The notes: a model not told the origin generated them from the letters alone. A stretch of DNA of 40,999 bases from Candidatus Aminicenantota bacterium (GCA_026393835.1 JAPKZK010000133.1:1-40999); one strand, 5' to 3'. Shown: positions 16,646 to 24,900, counted from the first letter of the stretch. A program made the numbers and translations.

Positions 16646-17167
16646 TTAAAAACAGGGTGTCTGGGCGTCGTCCCGGTGGGATTTCCTTAGAAAAAGAGCG
16701 CCTAAAATCAAAAAGGGAAGCATAACGAGAGCACCCAGGGTCAAGATGAAGGCTATGGCTGAGAAAAAAGTCGCTTTCAACAACCGGGAAACGATTTCTT
16801 TGCGCGGCGTCTGCCGTATATCCGACCCCGTGGTGCAGCGGTAAATCTTTTCTGTCTTAATTCGCAGCGCCATTGCAAACACATTCAGGAACCCGGCGCC
16901 GGTTTTATTGGTAACCGGGACAATCACCGCGTAGAATTTTTCCTTTTTAAGTCGTTTTGGGAGACGGAAGAAAGAAAAATCCTTGCGGCTTTGGTAATCG
17001 ATGATCTCCGAAAGCAACCGGTATTTCTGGGCTCGCTCGATTCCATGGGAATGGGTAAGCAGATAAAACATTGTATCCGGTTCGGGGAATGTTTCCTTTA
17101 TCCGGATCAGGTTTTTGTCCAATTGCTGGAAGCTGACCGACCGGATAATCAAAATTTTCTTTTCCAT
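16646..17167 (-). CDS. Hypothetical protein with C-terminal membrane segment
   Basis: A 173-residue protein of unknown function. The N-terminal part (KILIIRSVSFQQLDKNLIRI, then MFYLLTHSHG) reads like alternating strands and helices, loosely reminiscent of the first half of a Rossmann-type glycosyltransferase. No catalytic signature is visible and it is far shorter than such enzymes. Residues about 128-160 are strongly hydrophobic (FFSAIAFILTLGALVMLPFLIL), followed by a basic tail, so the protein is probably anchored at the inner membrane. There is no obvious Shine-Dalgarno before the ATG. Convergent with the TPR gene. Confidence 0.6.
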   Translation of the reverse strand: MEKKILIIRSVSFQQLDKNLIRIKETFPEPDTMFYLLTHSHGIERAQKYRLLSEIIDYQSRKDFSFFRLPKRLKKEKFYAVIVPVTNKTGAGFLNVFAMALRIKTEKIYRCTTGSDIRQTPRKEIVSRLLKATFFSAIAFILTLGALVMLPFLILGALFLRKSHRDDAQTPCF

Positions 17168-17292
17168 TTTCGAGTTATCTACTTTATTTGATACTTCGCT
17201 GGTATTTTATCATACTGGGGTAGTTTAAGGTAGAGTTGCGGAAAAAATAGAGGGGAAATTTTGGGTTGAAGTCCCAAAAAGAGGGAGATATT

Positions 17293-17511
17293 ATGAGCTT
17301 GCGTGCGGATGTGCGCCCGCCGGTCAGTGCAATAATAAACTTGCGCAGGTATCTTGTAAACTCACGCAGGTTTATAATAAACTTACTCAGGATTGTATTA
17401 CCGACGCTCAGGCATGCAATAAAGTTACGCACAAAGGCTGTGGCCAAAACAAAAACAAATGCCGGCGAAACACAAGGAAAAGCGGAAAAACCCGGCCGAA
17501 CACAGAAATAA
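17293..17511 (+). CDS. Possible small basic protein with internal repeats
   Basis: An open frame of 72 codons starts at ATG 17293, five bases after GGAG. The product is very basic and contains degenerate repeats of the type NLRRYL / NSRRFI / NLLRIV / TLRHAI, encoded by repeated DNA words such as AATAAACTTRCKCAGG. I recognise no family. It could be a small expressed protein or simply repeat DNA with an open frame. The rest of 17168-17637 holds nothing else I can support. Confidence 0.3.
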   Translation: MSLRADVRPPVSAIINLRRYLVNSRRFIINLLRIVLPTLRHAIKLRTKAVAKTKTNAGETQGKAEKPGRTQK

Positions 17512-17637
17512 GGCGGGTTCGCCCCTACGTTGTTGGAATCTGTGTAAATCAGTGGAATCTGTGGACAAGTCTTTTCGTGTTCATTCGTGTCATTCTTGGG
17601 CAAAAATCTTTGTTTCACAGCTCAAAATCAGCACTGT

Positions 17638-18528
17638 TCATAATGTCAGGATCACTTTTTTTTCCAGACCGGTGGCGTCAGAGATAAAATCCGTATCCAT
17701 CCCTTTTTCTTTTAATTTTCGGGCCACTTCCAGGGCTTTTGCCCGAGAGCCTTCAGTATGCCCCTCGGCGTGTCCCTCGGCGTGTCCCTCCGCATGTCCC
17801 TCCGCGTATCCTGTCTTTTGGGCAAATAGGTAGCCTTGTCGCTGATCGGCGATAAATATGCCTTTAGCATCATATGCATCCAATTCTTCGCGGCTCCAGG
17901 TGTATTGATCCGCTACTTCGAATGCTTCATATATTTCACCGGGGTCTTTCATTTCTTCCGGGATAACCTTCATATCGCCGGCATTTTTTACGAAATAAAT
18001 CCATTTGTCTTTTACATCCGTCAATTGTTCGAGGTTTTTGTTAAATTTAGGCAACTCTATGAAATACAACTCGAAGTCCTTGAAATGATGTTCTTTGGTG
18101 TTTTCATCGAGGATAAGGTGGCGGCTTGCATAATGCGGATTATTCTTGAAAAATATGAAATCCAGGAACCCAATGAAGATTACCTGGTTTAGTTTGGGGT
18201 AGTCTTCGGATTTATCCAGTTGTTGGGAATAGGCTTTACTGATATAATACAGCACTCGTTTATCCATGCCTTCGACGTGAATGACTTGCATTTCGATGAT
18301 ATAATGGATTCCTCGTTTGTCCGCTGCTTTGATATCCAGGATGGAATATTTGAGGCCTTCAAGTCGGGGAGCCTGGAAGGGGTTTTCTATGGTGATATCG
18401 ATAATTTCTTTGTTTGTGCCTACGTAGTCGAGGATATTATTCAAAAAGCTGATGAGAATACGTTTTTTATTTTCATCGCCGAAAATTTTCTTAAAAGCTA
18501 CGTCATTTTTGGGATCGACAAATTTCAT
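17638..18528 (-). CDS. Rpn-family PD-(D/E)XK nuclease (recombination-promoting nuclease/transposase-like)
   Basis: A 296-residue protein of the Rpn/PDDEXK_2 group, often annotated as putative transposase. It opens with FVDPKNDVAFKKIFGDENKK, the family hallmark. The nuclease core is LDIKAADKRGIHYIIEMQ, giving the D...ExQ variant of the catalytic motif. The E. coli relatives are DNA endonucleases that stimulate recA-independent recombination. Near the C-terminus is a run of four GHAE-type repeats (about residues 240-258), encoded by a 12-bp tandem repeat at 17762-17809. The ATG follows AAAGGAG and has its own promoter. The ORF is intact, so probably functional. Confidence 0.88.
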   Translation of the reverse strand: MKFVDPKNDVAFKKIFGDENKKRILISFLNNILDYVGTNKEIIDITIENPFQAPRLEGLKYSILDIKAADKRGIHYIIEMQVIHVEGMDKRVLYYISKAYSQQLDKSEDYPKLNQVIFIGFLDFIFFKNNPHYASRHLILDENTKEHHFKDFELYFIELPKFNKNLEQLTDVKDKWIYFVKNAGDMKVIPEEMKDPGEIYEAFEVADQYTWSREELDAYDAKGIFIADQRQGYLFAQKTGYAEGHAEGHAEGHAEGHTEGSRAKALEVARKLKEKGMDTDFISDATGLEKKVILTL

Positions 18529-18548
18529 TCGTACTCCTTTACTTTGAT

Positions 18549-18577
18549 ATTATAGTATTAATTTCCAGTGAATGCAA
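18549..18577 (-). promoter_or_regulatory. Promoter of the Rpn nuclease gene
   Basis: On the minus strand, TTGCAT (complement of 18572-18577), a 17-bp spacer and a perfect TATAAT (complement of 18549-18554), about 20 nt before the ATG at 18528. Confidence 0.6.
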
Positions 18578-18768
18578 CCGGGCAATCGAAAAAAAAGGGC
18601 TTCGTATTTGCAACCTGGACAAACAGGAACCAATAAAAGCGCCTCAAATATGCCTACCCCCTTTCCCATCCCAATATTATAGACAAAACCACTCGACGCC
18701 GTAATGATTATGGCTCGTTTTCATAAAAATGATGAATTTGAGCTATGAAATCGGCAATGGTCTTGAAA

Positions 18769-19349
18769 GGTTCTTTCTCATATCAAGTGGGTAAGCCCAT
18801 TTTTGTATAGTCCGGTTTTTACCCATTGAATCCTTATGACAAACCTTCCGGCATATACATTAAGCCCGCCTCTCTACATTTTATACCCGCTTGAGATTAT
18901 ATCGGACTTTTGGGGGGCGGAATCACCTTTATTTGCCGCTATTACCCCCTTCGGGGCGTCGGCCTCACCCCTTTAAAGGCCCTGTATCAACTTTTTTTGA
19001 TATTGTACCACCCCTTTTTACTATTACCTCACCCCTTCGAGCCCCTGCATCATCTCTTCAAAAATTTACCAAAAAAAATTTTGGGGGTGATATCAGTCCC
19101 TAAAGGATCGATTCCGAGCCTTTGGGAATCGAATTAACCTCTCTTAGGCTTGATATCGATCCTTTTAGATGTATAATAAGAAACCCCAGAGGGCTGATAT
19201 AATAACTTCGAGGGGTGATATAATAGAAAAAAGGAGTGATCCAGGCACATAAAGGATTCAATTAATATCCCGGGGGGTTGGTATAGGGGCTCGAAGCATC
19301 AATGCACCACCCAAAAAAAAGCGTTACCCATTCAATGTGAGAAAGAACC
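18769..19349. repeat. Non-coding array of degenerate 21-22-bp repeats bounded by inverted repeats
   Basis: A 581-bp block without a credible gene. The ends are a perfect 12-bp inverted repeat, GGTTCTTTCTCA (18769-18780) and TGAGAAAGAACC (19338-19349); the similarity extends inward over about 28 bp including GGGTAA/TTACCC. Between them, words of the type (T)ATATAATnACCCCTT recur every 21-22 bp: anchor positions 18901, 18922, 18941, 18964, 18986, 19007, 19028 and 19049 in the left part, and about 19176, 19197, 19218, 19239, 19260 and 19281 in the right part. Many units are small GC hairpins. The left part reads CACCCC and the right part GGGGTG, so the whole is roughly palindromic around 19060-19075. 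Short open frames show a heptapeptide rhythm but are broken by stops. To its left, a 24-codon minus-strand frame ending at 18708 (FKTIADFIAQIHHFYE) looks like the tail of a lost gene. 19350-19582 shows nothing further. Confidence 0.65.
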
Positions 19350-19582
19350 ATAAATTATAATATTGTTCTATGTAAAGTCGTGCCATTCTAGTTTTTTAAG
19401 GATTCCAATTTGCCTGATCATTTCCTTAACCGCCAACAAGTTTAGCCGCGAAGAGCGCTAAGGGCCGCTAAGATAATTATGGGGGGGGATATTTTGATTG
19501 TCCCATTTGTTTTTGTTTTGAATTTTGAATTTGTCTGAAACACCGTGATTTCGAGCTTCGTGCTTCGGATTTCATATCTCGC

Positions 19583-20848
19583 TTAAAGATCAAAATCAGC
19601 AATACCCAGTTCTTCTTTTTCCTCCTGTGTCAGTTTCGGGATGGGGGCGGTTTTCAACCAGTCCATTATTCCTTCCGGCGTGGGCCAGATTATTGCGGTT
19701 CCGTCTGTTGAAACCGTTTTGATTTGTTTCCCGTCGGGGAAAAACATTGCGATTCTTACAACATCTATATATCCATTGAAATCGGCCAGGATATTTCCTT
19801 TCAAGTCCCAGAGTTTCGCGGTGTTATCAGCAGAAGCGGTGAGAATCCGGTTACCGTCTGGTGAAACCACTGCACTATATATGGCCCCCGTATGCCCCTT
19901 GAAATCGGCAGTATAGAACGGACGCTTCCGGGTCGAATAGGCCGCCTCGCTCAGCACCCGAATCACCGCCGGTTCAGGATTTGGATTACCGATTTTATAT
20001 GCCGCCTCCGCAATACGAATCGCTTTAACATTATTTAAAGGGAATACACGACTGAATTCCGAAGCTAGGCGAAGGCTAACTGCATTTCTATATTGCTCAT
20101 CCGCACGGTTTTTCTGAATGAAGACAAAAATGGTCAGGTAAGTTGAAATTATTGCTGTTATAGAAATAATCCCTATTTTCATTCGTTTCTGTCTCAATTC
20201 TTTTTCCATTTCTGCCTGCTGCCGCCGCAATTCCTTTTCCATCCCCAACCGCTTTTTTTCCTCTAACCGCCGGTTCCGACGTTCCTTTATCACTGGGGCT
20301 AGTACATCGTGGATGATTTCCACATGCTCCTTTTCTCCGATATGTAATATACGGAGGAGCTTCTTATCGGTGGCTGCTTTCACGGTTTCCCTCAATTCAA
20401 AGCCGTGTTCCAGGTAATATGGCGTCCGAAATCCCCCCTCGGTTATTAAATGCGATTCGATCCATTCGGTCAATTCTCCACTTCGCGGTAATTCTCCGAG
20501 TATCTGATCTAAAAAACCAGAAAGAATATCGTCCCTGGTCTGCCGTGTCAATAAACCAACACCCTTTTCATATACCTGGGAACACAACAAACTAAACAAC
20601 GCAGGCTCTACTTCCAGTTTGTCGCCGGTTACCTTTCCCAGCTCTGTATCGGCAGGATAAAACTGATTCAGGATATCCTTTTTAATTGCCTCGTCCGGGA
20701 ACGCCCCGGTTCTATCCATCACTTCGCGCGCCTGGAGACCATTCAAATGAATCACGCGGAACATGACCCGGTGAATTGAGGGAATCCTGGGTTTCAATGC
20801 GTTCATGTGGGGGAGATAATCTTCCCGCAAACCGAATACCACCCGCAC
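19583..20848 (-). CDS. nSTAND protein, C-terminal portion with two WD40 repeats (downstream of frameshift)
   Basis: This frame continues the ATPase encoded at 20851-21450; reading upstream from its apparent GTG start gives KVAIAVRVVFGLREDYLP, the strand and Arg-Glu-Asp motif that normally follow Walker B in nSTAND ATPases. It is therefore not a separate gene. It holds the rest of the STAND module, a basic coiled coil (RRNRRLEEKKRLGMEKELRR), one membrane-like segment (IGIISITAIISTYLTIFVF), and then only two WD40 repeats (GHTGAIYSAVVSPDGNRIL...KLWDL and a weaker second). It ends with a typical natural C-terminus, EGIMDWLKTAPIPKLTQEE. Relatives usually carry 7-14 WD40 repeats, so the propeller seems contracted. 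Sensor or scaffold role inferred. Confidence 0.75.
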   Translation of the reverse strand: MRVVFGLREDYLPHMNALKPRIPSIHRVMFRVIHLNGLQAREVMDRTGAFPDEAIKKDILNQFYPADTELGKVTGDKLEVEPALFSLLCSQVYEKGVGLLTRQTRDDILSGFLDQILGELPRSGELTEWIESHLITEGGFRTPYYLEHGFELRETVKAATDKKLLRILHIGEKEHVEIIHDVLAPVIKERRNRRLEEKKRLGMEKELRRQQAEMEKELRQKRMKIGIISITAIISTYLTIFVFIQKNRADEQYRNAVSLRLASEFSRVFPLNNVKAIRIAEAAYKIGNPNPEPAVIRVLSEAAYSTRKRPFYTADFKGHTGAIYSAVVSPDGNRILTASADNTAKLWDLKGNILADFNGYIDVVRIAMFFPDGKQIKTVSTDGTAIIWPTPEGIMDWLKTAPIPKLTQEEKEELGIADFDL

Positions 20849-20850
20849 CG

Positions 20851-21450
20851 CTATCGCGACCTTAAGTACGGGAACATCCCGGCGCGGGTTAATAGACGCT
20901 CTTTTACCGCTAACGGGACCTGATCCTCCACCAGGTCATTCAATTCATCGATCAGCAGTTCCCGCTGGCGATGGTGCTTACCGATGGTAAATATCTCCTC
21001 GAACTGATCGAAAACCAATACGGGAGTTATGGGTTTTCCATCACTATTGACATGATCGACCCGATGAAAATACTCCCATAACGTCTCCCCTTCGGAAAAA
21101 GCCGGGGCGGGTTCGGTTTCCCCTTTCACGCGCTCAATCACCCCATTCTCCCGGAGTTCCGCTTGAAGGCCCTGCTTGACCTGGTCGATCAACGGCACCC
21201 CGGAAGAGGAATAATCCATCCGCAGCCGCACGGGCAGGAAATCCGTGTCCCGAAGCAAAGGAAATAACCCGGCATTGAGCAGGGAGGTTTTGCCGATCCC
21301 GGATTTTCCAAATACCAGGGTCAACCCATTCAACGCCACCAGATTGAACAACTCCCGCGATAAATTGTCCCGGCCAAAAAATATATCTTTATCCGCTTCT
21401 TCATAATAATAAAGACCTTTGAACGGATTGACTCGATTTCCGGGATTCAT
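20851..21450 (-). CDS. nSTAND protein, N-terminal P-loop NTPase portion (ends at frameshift)
   Basis: The N-terminal 199 residues of a STAND signalling ATPase. The family opening is NPFKGLYYYEEADKDIFFGR. Walker A is GKSGIGKTS (K54), and Walker B is VLVFDQFEEIF (D148). The frame stops early after RAGMFPYLRSR. One base inserted near 20861-20868 would give FPYLKVAIAV and join it to the frame at 19583-20848, for a protein of about 622 residues. No canonical slippery heptamer is in phase, so a mutation or sequencing error is more likely than programmed frameshifting. The ATG overlaps the stop of the SIR2-TIR gene (ATGA), so the two are translationally coupled. In immune STANDs this module oligomerises on sensing a trigger. 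Confidence 0.8.
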   Translation of the reverse strand: MNPGNRVNPFKGLYYYEEADKDIFFGRDNLSRELFNLVALNGLTLVFGKSGIGKTSLLNAGLFPLLRDTDFLPVRLRMDYSSSGVPLIDQVKQGLQAELRENGVIERVKGETEPAPAFSEGETLWEYFHRVDHVNSDGKPITPVLVFDQFEEIFTIGKHHRQRELLIDELNDLVEDQVPLAVKERLLTRAGMFPYLRSR

Positions 21451-22820
21451 GGCCGTCCCTCGTTATTGGGATTTGTTAAAATCCCTCGAAGTTTGTCCAA
21501 TAACTTGTGATATTCCCTTTGCCGCTCCCCGCCGGGTATGGAAAGATAGATTAATTTTTCAAAACTCCGGTAGATCCAGGGCGTATCGTCGATTTTTACA
21601 GGCATGATGCGGCGTGGATTGTGACCCTGCGTATACTGCCCATAGCCCCATTCCCATTCCCGGATATGGTACTTGACGCTGCGCCCGTCTTCGGGTTGTA
21701 TCTGTTGGGCGTTTTTGGATACGATAGGAATAAAAACAGCGCACCGGGAAATGGCCCGGCTGATTTCATCATCCACGGTGTCCCCGGGTTTTAATTCCCG
21801 TTCGTCCAGCCATACCGGGATACCGTCGGCCTTGAGATTTTCCGCCAGCCGCTTTGCCGCTTCGCGATCTTTGCCATGAAAACTGATAAATACGAGCCTT
21901 GGAAACATATCCGGTTGGATTATTTTATCGGGGTACTTCTCCGCCATGCACTGGAATAACCGGTCAACGAAATCGGAATTCCCACCGGAATAATACACTT
22001 CCGCGGCATGGGCTTTTAAAAAGTCACGCAGCCCCCCGCGGTGAAAGGTTTCAAAATCATCCCCGATAAAGGAACGGCCCTGGGGGTCACAGTTCCGGTT
22101 ATATGGTTTATTAGTCATGGTCCGGATAAAAAAGCGGAACAACCAGTCGTCATAGCCACACCCGATAAAAAGTAAACTGCCGGTTTTTAATTCCTGGAAA
22201 AAGGGGTTCTCCGGCTCCAATTCCATATCTTTCTGGAGGGTCACGATGGTCTCGATGATATCTTTTTCCGTGTATGAGGGCGTAATGCTGTGCTCCGCGC
22301 TGCCGTAAATATGATAAACCAACGAACGTTTCCCCTCCTTCAACTCCTGGAATACCTGTGCGTCAAGACCGTGCCGCCTTTTATCGGCAACGGTATAGCG
22401 AACGACCTTCGTGGGATATTCCCGGACCCCGGCTAAAACCTGTTCCAGGTACTCATCATGGGTGGTGGTAATAAACAGGGGAAACGATTTGACGCGGGCC
22501 AGTTTCCACAATGGGCCTTCGGGTACGGGATAAACGGTTTTGAGCTGCTCCGACAGGAAATCATTCATCCCCAGGTAAGCGTCGTGATTTTTTTCCAGGT
22601 ATTGAAACACAGCCGAGGCAAAAGACAGGTTCTCATGGCCGGGTGAAAGCCCTATTTTTTCCGCGACTTTTTTCGCCAGGTATGGATATAACAGGGTATC
22701 ACCGGCATCGGGTGTCCTCACCGTATACAGACCGGGGCCTGTAACAGGGATCACATTTTGTTTGCAGATACGCCCCAATAACTCATCCCACTTAAAATCG
22801 ACGCATGGATTTGCATTCAT
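21447..22820 (-). CDS. SIR2-like/TIR fusion protein, probable NADase effector of an nSTAND system
   Basis: A 457-residue two-domain protein. Residues about 10-290 have the SIR2-like layout: VIPVTGPGLYTV, then FITTTHDEYLE, VYHIYGSAEH and LLFIGCGYDDWLFRFFI. The usual catalytic Asn (TTNYD) is T120 here and the usual His (LHG) is Y172, so this domain is probably inactive as an NADase and may sense or scaffold. Residues about 305-450 form a TIR domain: RLVFISFHGKDREAAKRL, VWLDERELKPGD, and the catalytic-type Glu E352 in DDEISRAI. TIR is thus the likely NAD+-cleaving part. It lies upstream of, and overlaps by 4 nt, the nSTAND gene. AAAGGAAGGG precedes the ATG, and a TATAAT (complement of 22851-22856) lies about 30 nt upstream. 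Confidence 0.85.
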   Translation of the reverse strand: MNANPCVDFKWDELLGRICKQNVIPVTGPGLYTVRTPDAGDTLLYPYLAKKVAEKIGLSPGHENLSFASAVFQYLEKNHDAYLGMNDFLSEQLKTVYPVPEGPLWKLARVKSFPLFITTTHDEYLEQVLAGVREYPTKVVRYTVADKRRHGLDAQVFQELKEGKRSLVYHIYGSAEHSITPSYTEKDIIETIVTLQKDMELEPENPFFQELKTGSLLFIGCGYDDWLFRFFIRTMTNKPYNRNCDPQGRSFIGDDFETFHRGGLRDFLKAHAAEVYYSGGNSDFVDRLFQCMAEKYPDKIIQPDMFPRLVFISFHGKDREAAKRLAENLKADGIPVWLDERELKPGDTVDDEISRAISRCAVFIPIVSKNAQQIQPEDGRSVKYHIREWEWGYGQYTQGHNPRRIMPVKIDDTPWIYRSFEKLIYLSIPGGERQREYHKLLDKLRGILTNPNNEGRP

Positions 22821-22926
22821 CGTTAACCCTTCCTTTCAAAAGAAAATGAAATTATAACATAATCCATACCTTTTTCCCAGCATGAAAATTTTTGCCACAA
22901 AGACACTGATATATATACGGCAGGCC

Positions 22927-23023
22927 CGCGAAACACGCGAAACACGCGAAAGATTTGTTTAGAACACCGCAATTTCGAATTTCGGATTTCGAATTTTCTT
23001 TTCATCATTCATCATTCATCATT
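22927..23023. repeat. Left composite flank: CGCGAAACA repeats plus (CATCATT)x3
   Basis: Two copies of CGCGAAACA and a partial third (22927-22952) are followed at 23003-23023 by three CATCATT units. The same two elements, in the same order and orientation, follow the AAA/PD-(D/E)XK gene at 24901-25034. Between the two elements lies a run of AATTTCGAATTTCGG-type words. Confidence 0.8.
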
Positions 23024-23054
23024 CCAGTTCTCACTACTACTCACCACTCATCTG

Positions 23055-23083
23055 TTGAAAAACAAAGGCGACTGGTATATAAT
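23055..23083 (+). promoter_or_regulatory. Promoter placed for a leaderless transcript
   Basis: TTGAAA (23055-23060), a 17-bp spacer and a perfect TATAAT (23078-23083). Transcription would start at about 23090, while the best start codon is ATG 23091. No Shine-Dalgarno is visible before it, so the mRNA would be leaderless or nearly so. Confidence 0.55.
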
Positions 23084-23090
23084 GGAACCC

Positions 23091-24884
23091 ATGAATGAAA
23101 TAGGAATGAAAAAAATACCCTACGGTATTTCAGATTACGACTTGATGCGGCGGGACAATTATTACTACGTCGATAAAACCCGGTACATCCCGGTAATCGA
23201 AAAAGTCGGGCGATATTTGTTTTTTATCCGTCCCCGCCGTTTCGGGAAATCCCTGTTTCTTGCCGTCCTGCATGGCTATTATGACGTGCAATTTAAAGAA
23301 AATTTCGACGAATTATATAAAAATACCTGGATTCATACGCATCCCACGGGAGAAAGGGGTTCCTACCTGGTATTGCCTTTCAACTTCTCCGCCGTCGATC
23401 CCGGGCACGATAAAATAGACGCCTCCTTTTTAAATCATGTCCAGGGGCAGGCCGACTCATTTGTCAGGAATTATTCGAACTACCTGGGGAAAGATAAGGA
23501 CCATTTGCTGGAAAAAATAGAAGCCAGCCGTTCAGGATCGGATATATTATCAATGATTGTCAAACTATGCAAAGATGCGCGTCAGAAGTTGTATGTCATT
23601 ATCGATGAATATGATAATTTTGCCAATACCATACTGACTACTTCCGGGAAAGATGCGTATGAAGAATTGACTCACGGCGAAGGTTTTTTCAGGTCTTTTT
23701 TTAATGTATTAAAAACAGGAACCACCGGCATGAAGGCCCCCATTACCCGGTTATTCATCACCGGGGTCTCGCCGGTAACGCTGGACGATGTGACCAGCGG
23801 GTTCAACATTGGGACCAATGTATCGTTGGAACCCGATTTAAACCGGATGCTGGGTTTTACCCGGGAAGATGTAGTCGAAATGGTCAACTATTACAGGGCC
23901 CATGGCGTGATTACGCACCCAACGGAATACATAATGGAAATCATGACCGAATGGTACGGCAATTACCGGTTTTCCCCGAAAGATAACGTCGATCTGTATA
24001 ACCCGGATATGGTGCTGTACTTCATCAACAAGTGCATTTTAGGCCACGATATCCCTGATGATTTAATCGACCAGAATGTGCGCATCGATTATGGGAAATT
24101 ACGACATCTCATTATCCTGGACAGGGGCGAAACAAAAACGCCTATTACCAATGGAAATTTCTGCAAGTTAAAACAAATTATAGAGGAAGGCGGAACTTCC
24201 TCCATCATTTCCCAGGGGTTCCCCCTGGAAGAGATGATGAATGCAAATAATTTCAAGTCCTTATTATTTTATTTCGGCCTTTTAACCATCAAGGGAATTG
24301 AAAAAGATAATGTGCGCCTGGAAATTCCCAATGAAACCGTCAAACGCTTGTTCTATGATTATATTAAGCAAGCTTACCGTGAAACCGGTGTATTTACCCT
24401 TGACCTTTCGAAATATGCCGGGTTAATGACCAACCTGGGATATGACGGCGAATGGGAACCTCTTTTTAATTATATATGCGGCCTCATACGTGAAAGTATG
24501 AGTTTGCGGGATTTGATTACGGGTGAAAAGTCCATCCAGGCGTTTTTGAATGTCTACCTTGGGTTAAGCAACCTGTTCATCATCCATACGGAAAAAGAGT
24601 TGAACAAAGGGTATGCCGATATCGTGATGGAACCTTTCGTTGCCGTATATGAAGGCTTGAAGTATTCTTATGTGCTGGAACTTAAATATATCAAACCGGA
24701 AGGGAAAGGAAAAAAGAAACCGACAAAACCTGCCCGGGGGATTATTGAAAAATTGAAAACAGAAGCGGAAGAACAGCTTCATAATTACAGCATCGATGAA
24801 AAATTCAAGAAGAGTATGGAAAAGACCCAGGTGATAAAGCTGGTGTTAATATTTTACGGTTCGGATTTGGTTTACATCGGATAA
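23091..24884 (+). CDS. AAA-ATPase-like protein with C-terminal PD-(D/E)XK nuclease domain
   Basis: About 597 residues, of the AAA-ATPase_like plus PDDEXK_9 family that is common in multiple copies in anaerobes. The N-terminal hallmark KKIPYGISDYDLMRRDN is followed by YYYVDKT, the Walker A-like RPRRFGKSLFL, and Walker B LYVIIDEYDNFAN. The C-terminal nuclease fold shows GYADIVM with its Asp and VLELKYIK with the E-x-K pair. The longest frame begins at a TTG (23055) that is part of the -35 box; ATG 23091 (or 23082) is preferred because of the promoter position. Role unknown; family members are suspected to be selfish or defence-related. The gene is bracketed by matching composite repeats. Confidence 0.85.
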   Translation: MNEIGMKKIPYGISDYDLMRRDNYYYVDKTRYIPVIEKVGRYLFFIRPRRFGKSLFLAVLHGYYDVQFKENFDELYKNTWIHTHPTGERGSYLVLPFNFSAVDPGHDKIDASFLNHVQGQADSFVRNYSNYLGKDKDHLLEKIEASRSGSDILSMIVKLCKDARQKLYVIIDEYDNFANTILTTSGKDAYEELTHGEGFFRSFFNVLKTGTTGMKAPITRLFITGVSPVTLDDVTSGFNIGTNVSLEPDLNRMLGFTREDVVEMVNYYRAHGVITHPTEYIMEIMTEWYGNYRFSPKDNVDLYNPDMVLYFINKCILGHDIPDDLIDQNVRIDYGKLRHLIILDRGETKTPITNGNFCKLKQIIEEGGTSSIISQGFPLEEMMNANNFKSLLFYFGLLTIKGIEKDNVRLEIPNETVKRLFYDYIKQAYRETGVFTLDLSKYAGLMTNLGYDGEWEPLFNYICGLIRESMSLRDLITGEKSIQAFLNVYLGLSNLFIIHTEKELNKGYADIVMEPFVAVYEGLKYSYVLELKYIKPEGKGKKKPTKPARGIIEKLKTEAEEQLHNYSIDEKFKKSMEKTQVIKLVLIFYGSDLVYIG

Positions 24885-24900
24885 CATTCCCCGGTTTGCC

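Noticed and set aside
18910..19137. A 75-codon frame with heptad-like YHPFLLL/PHPFEPL repeats inside the 21-bp array
   Set aside because: No Shine-Dalgarno, and the heptad rhythm is a direct consequence of a 21-bp repeat; equivalent frames on the other strand show similar rhythm and are broken by stops.
18769..19349. Reading the 21-bp array as a CRISPR
   Set aside because: The period is too short, there are no conserved repeats separated by unique spacers, and no cas genes are present.
20851..20870. Programmed ribosomal frameshift in the nSTAND gene
   Set aside because: The local sequence has no in-phase X XXY YYZ heptamer and no clear downstream pseudoknot, so a mutation or sequence error is simpler.
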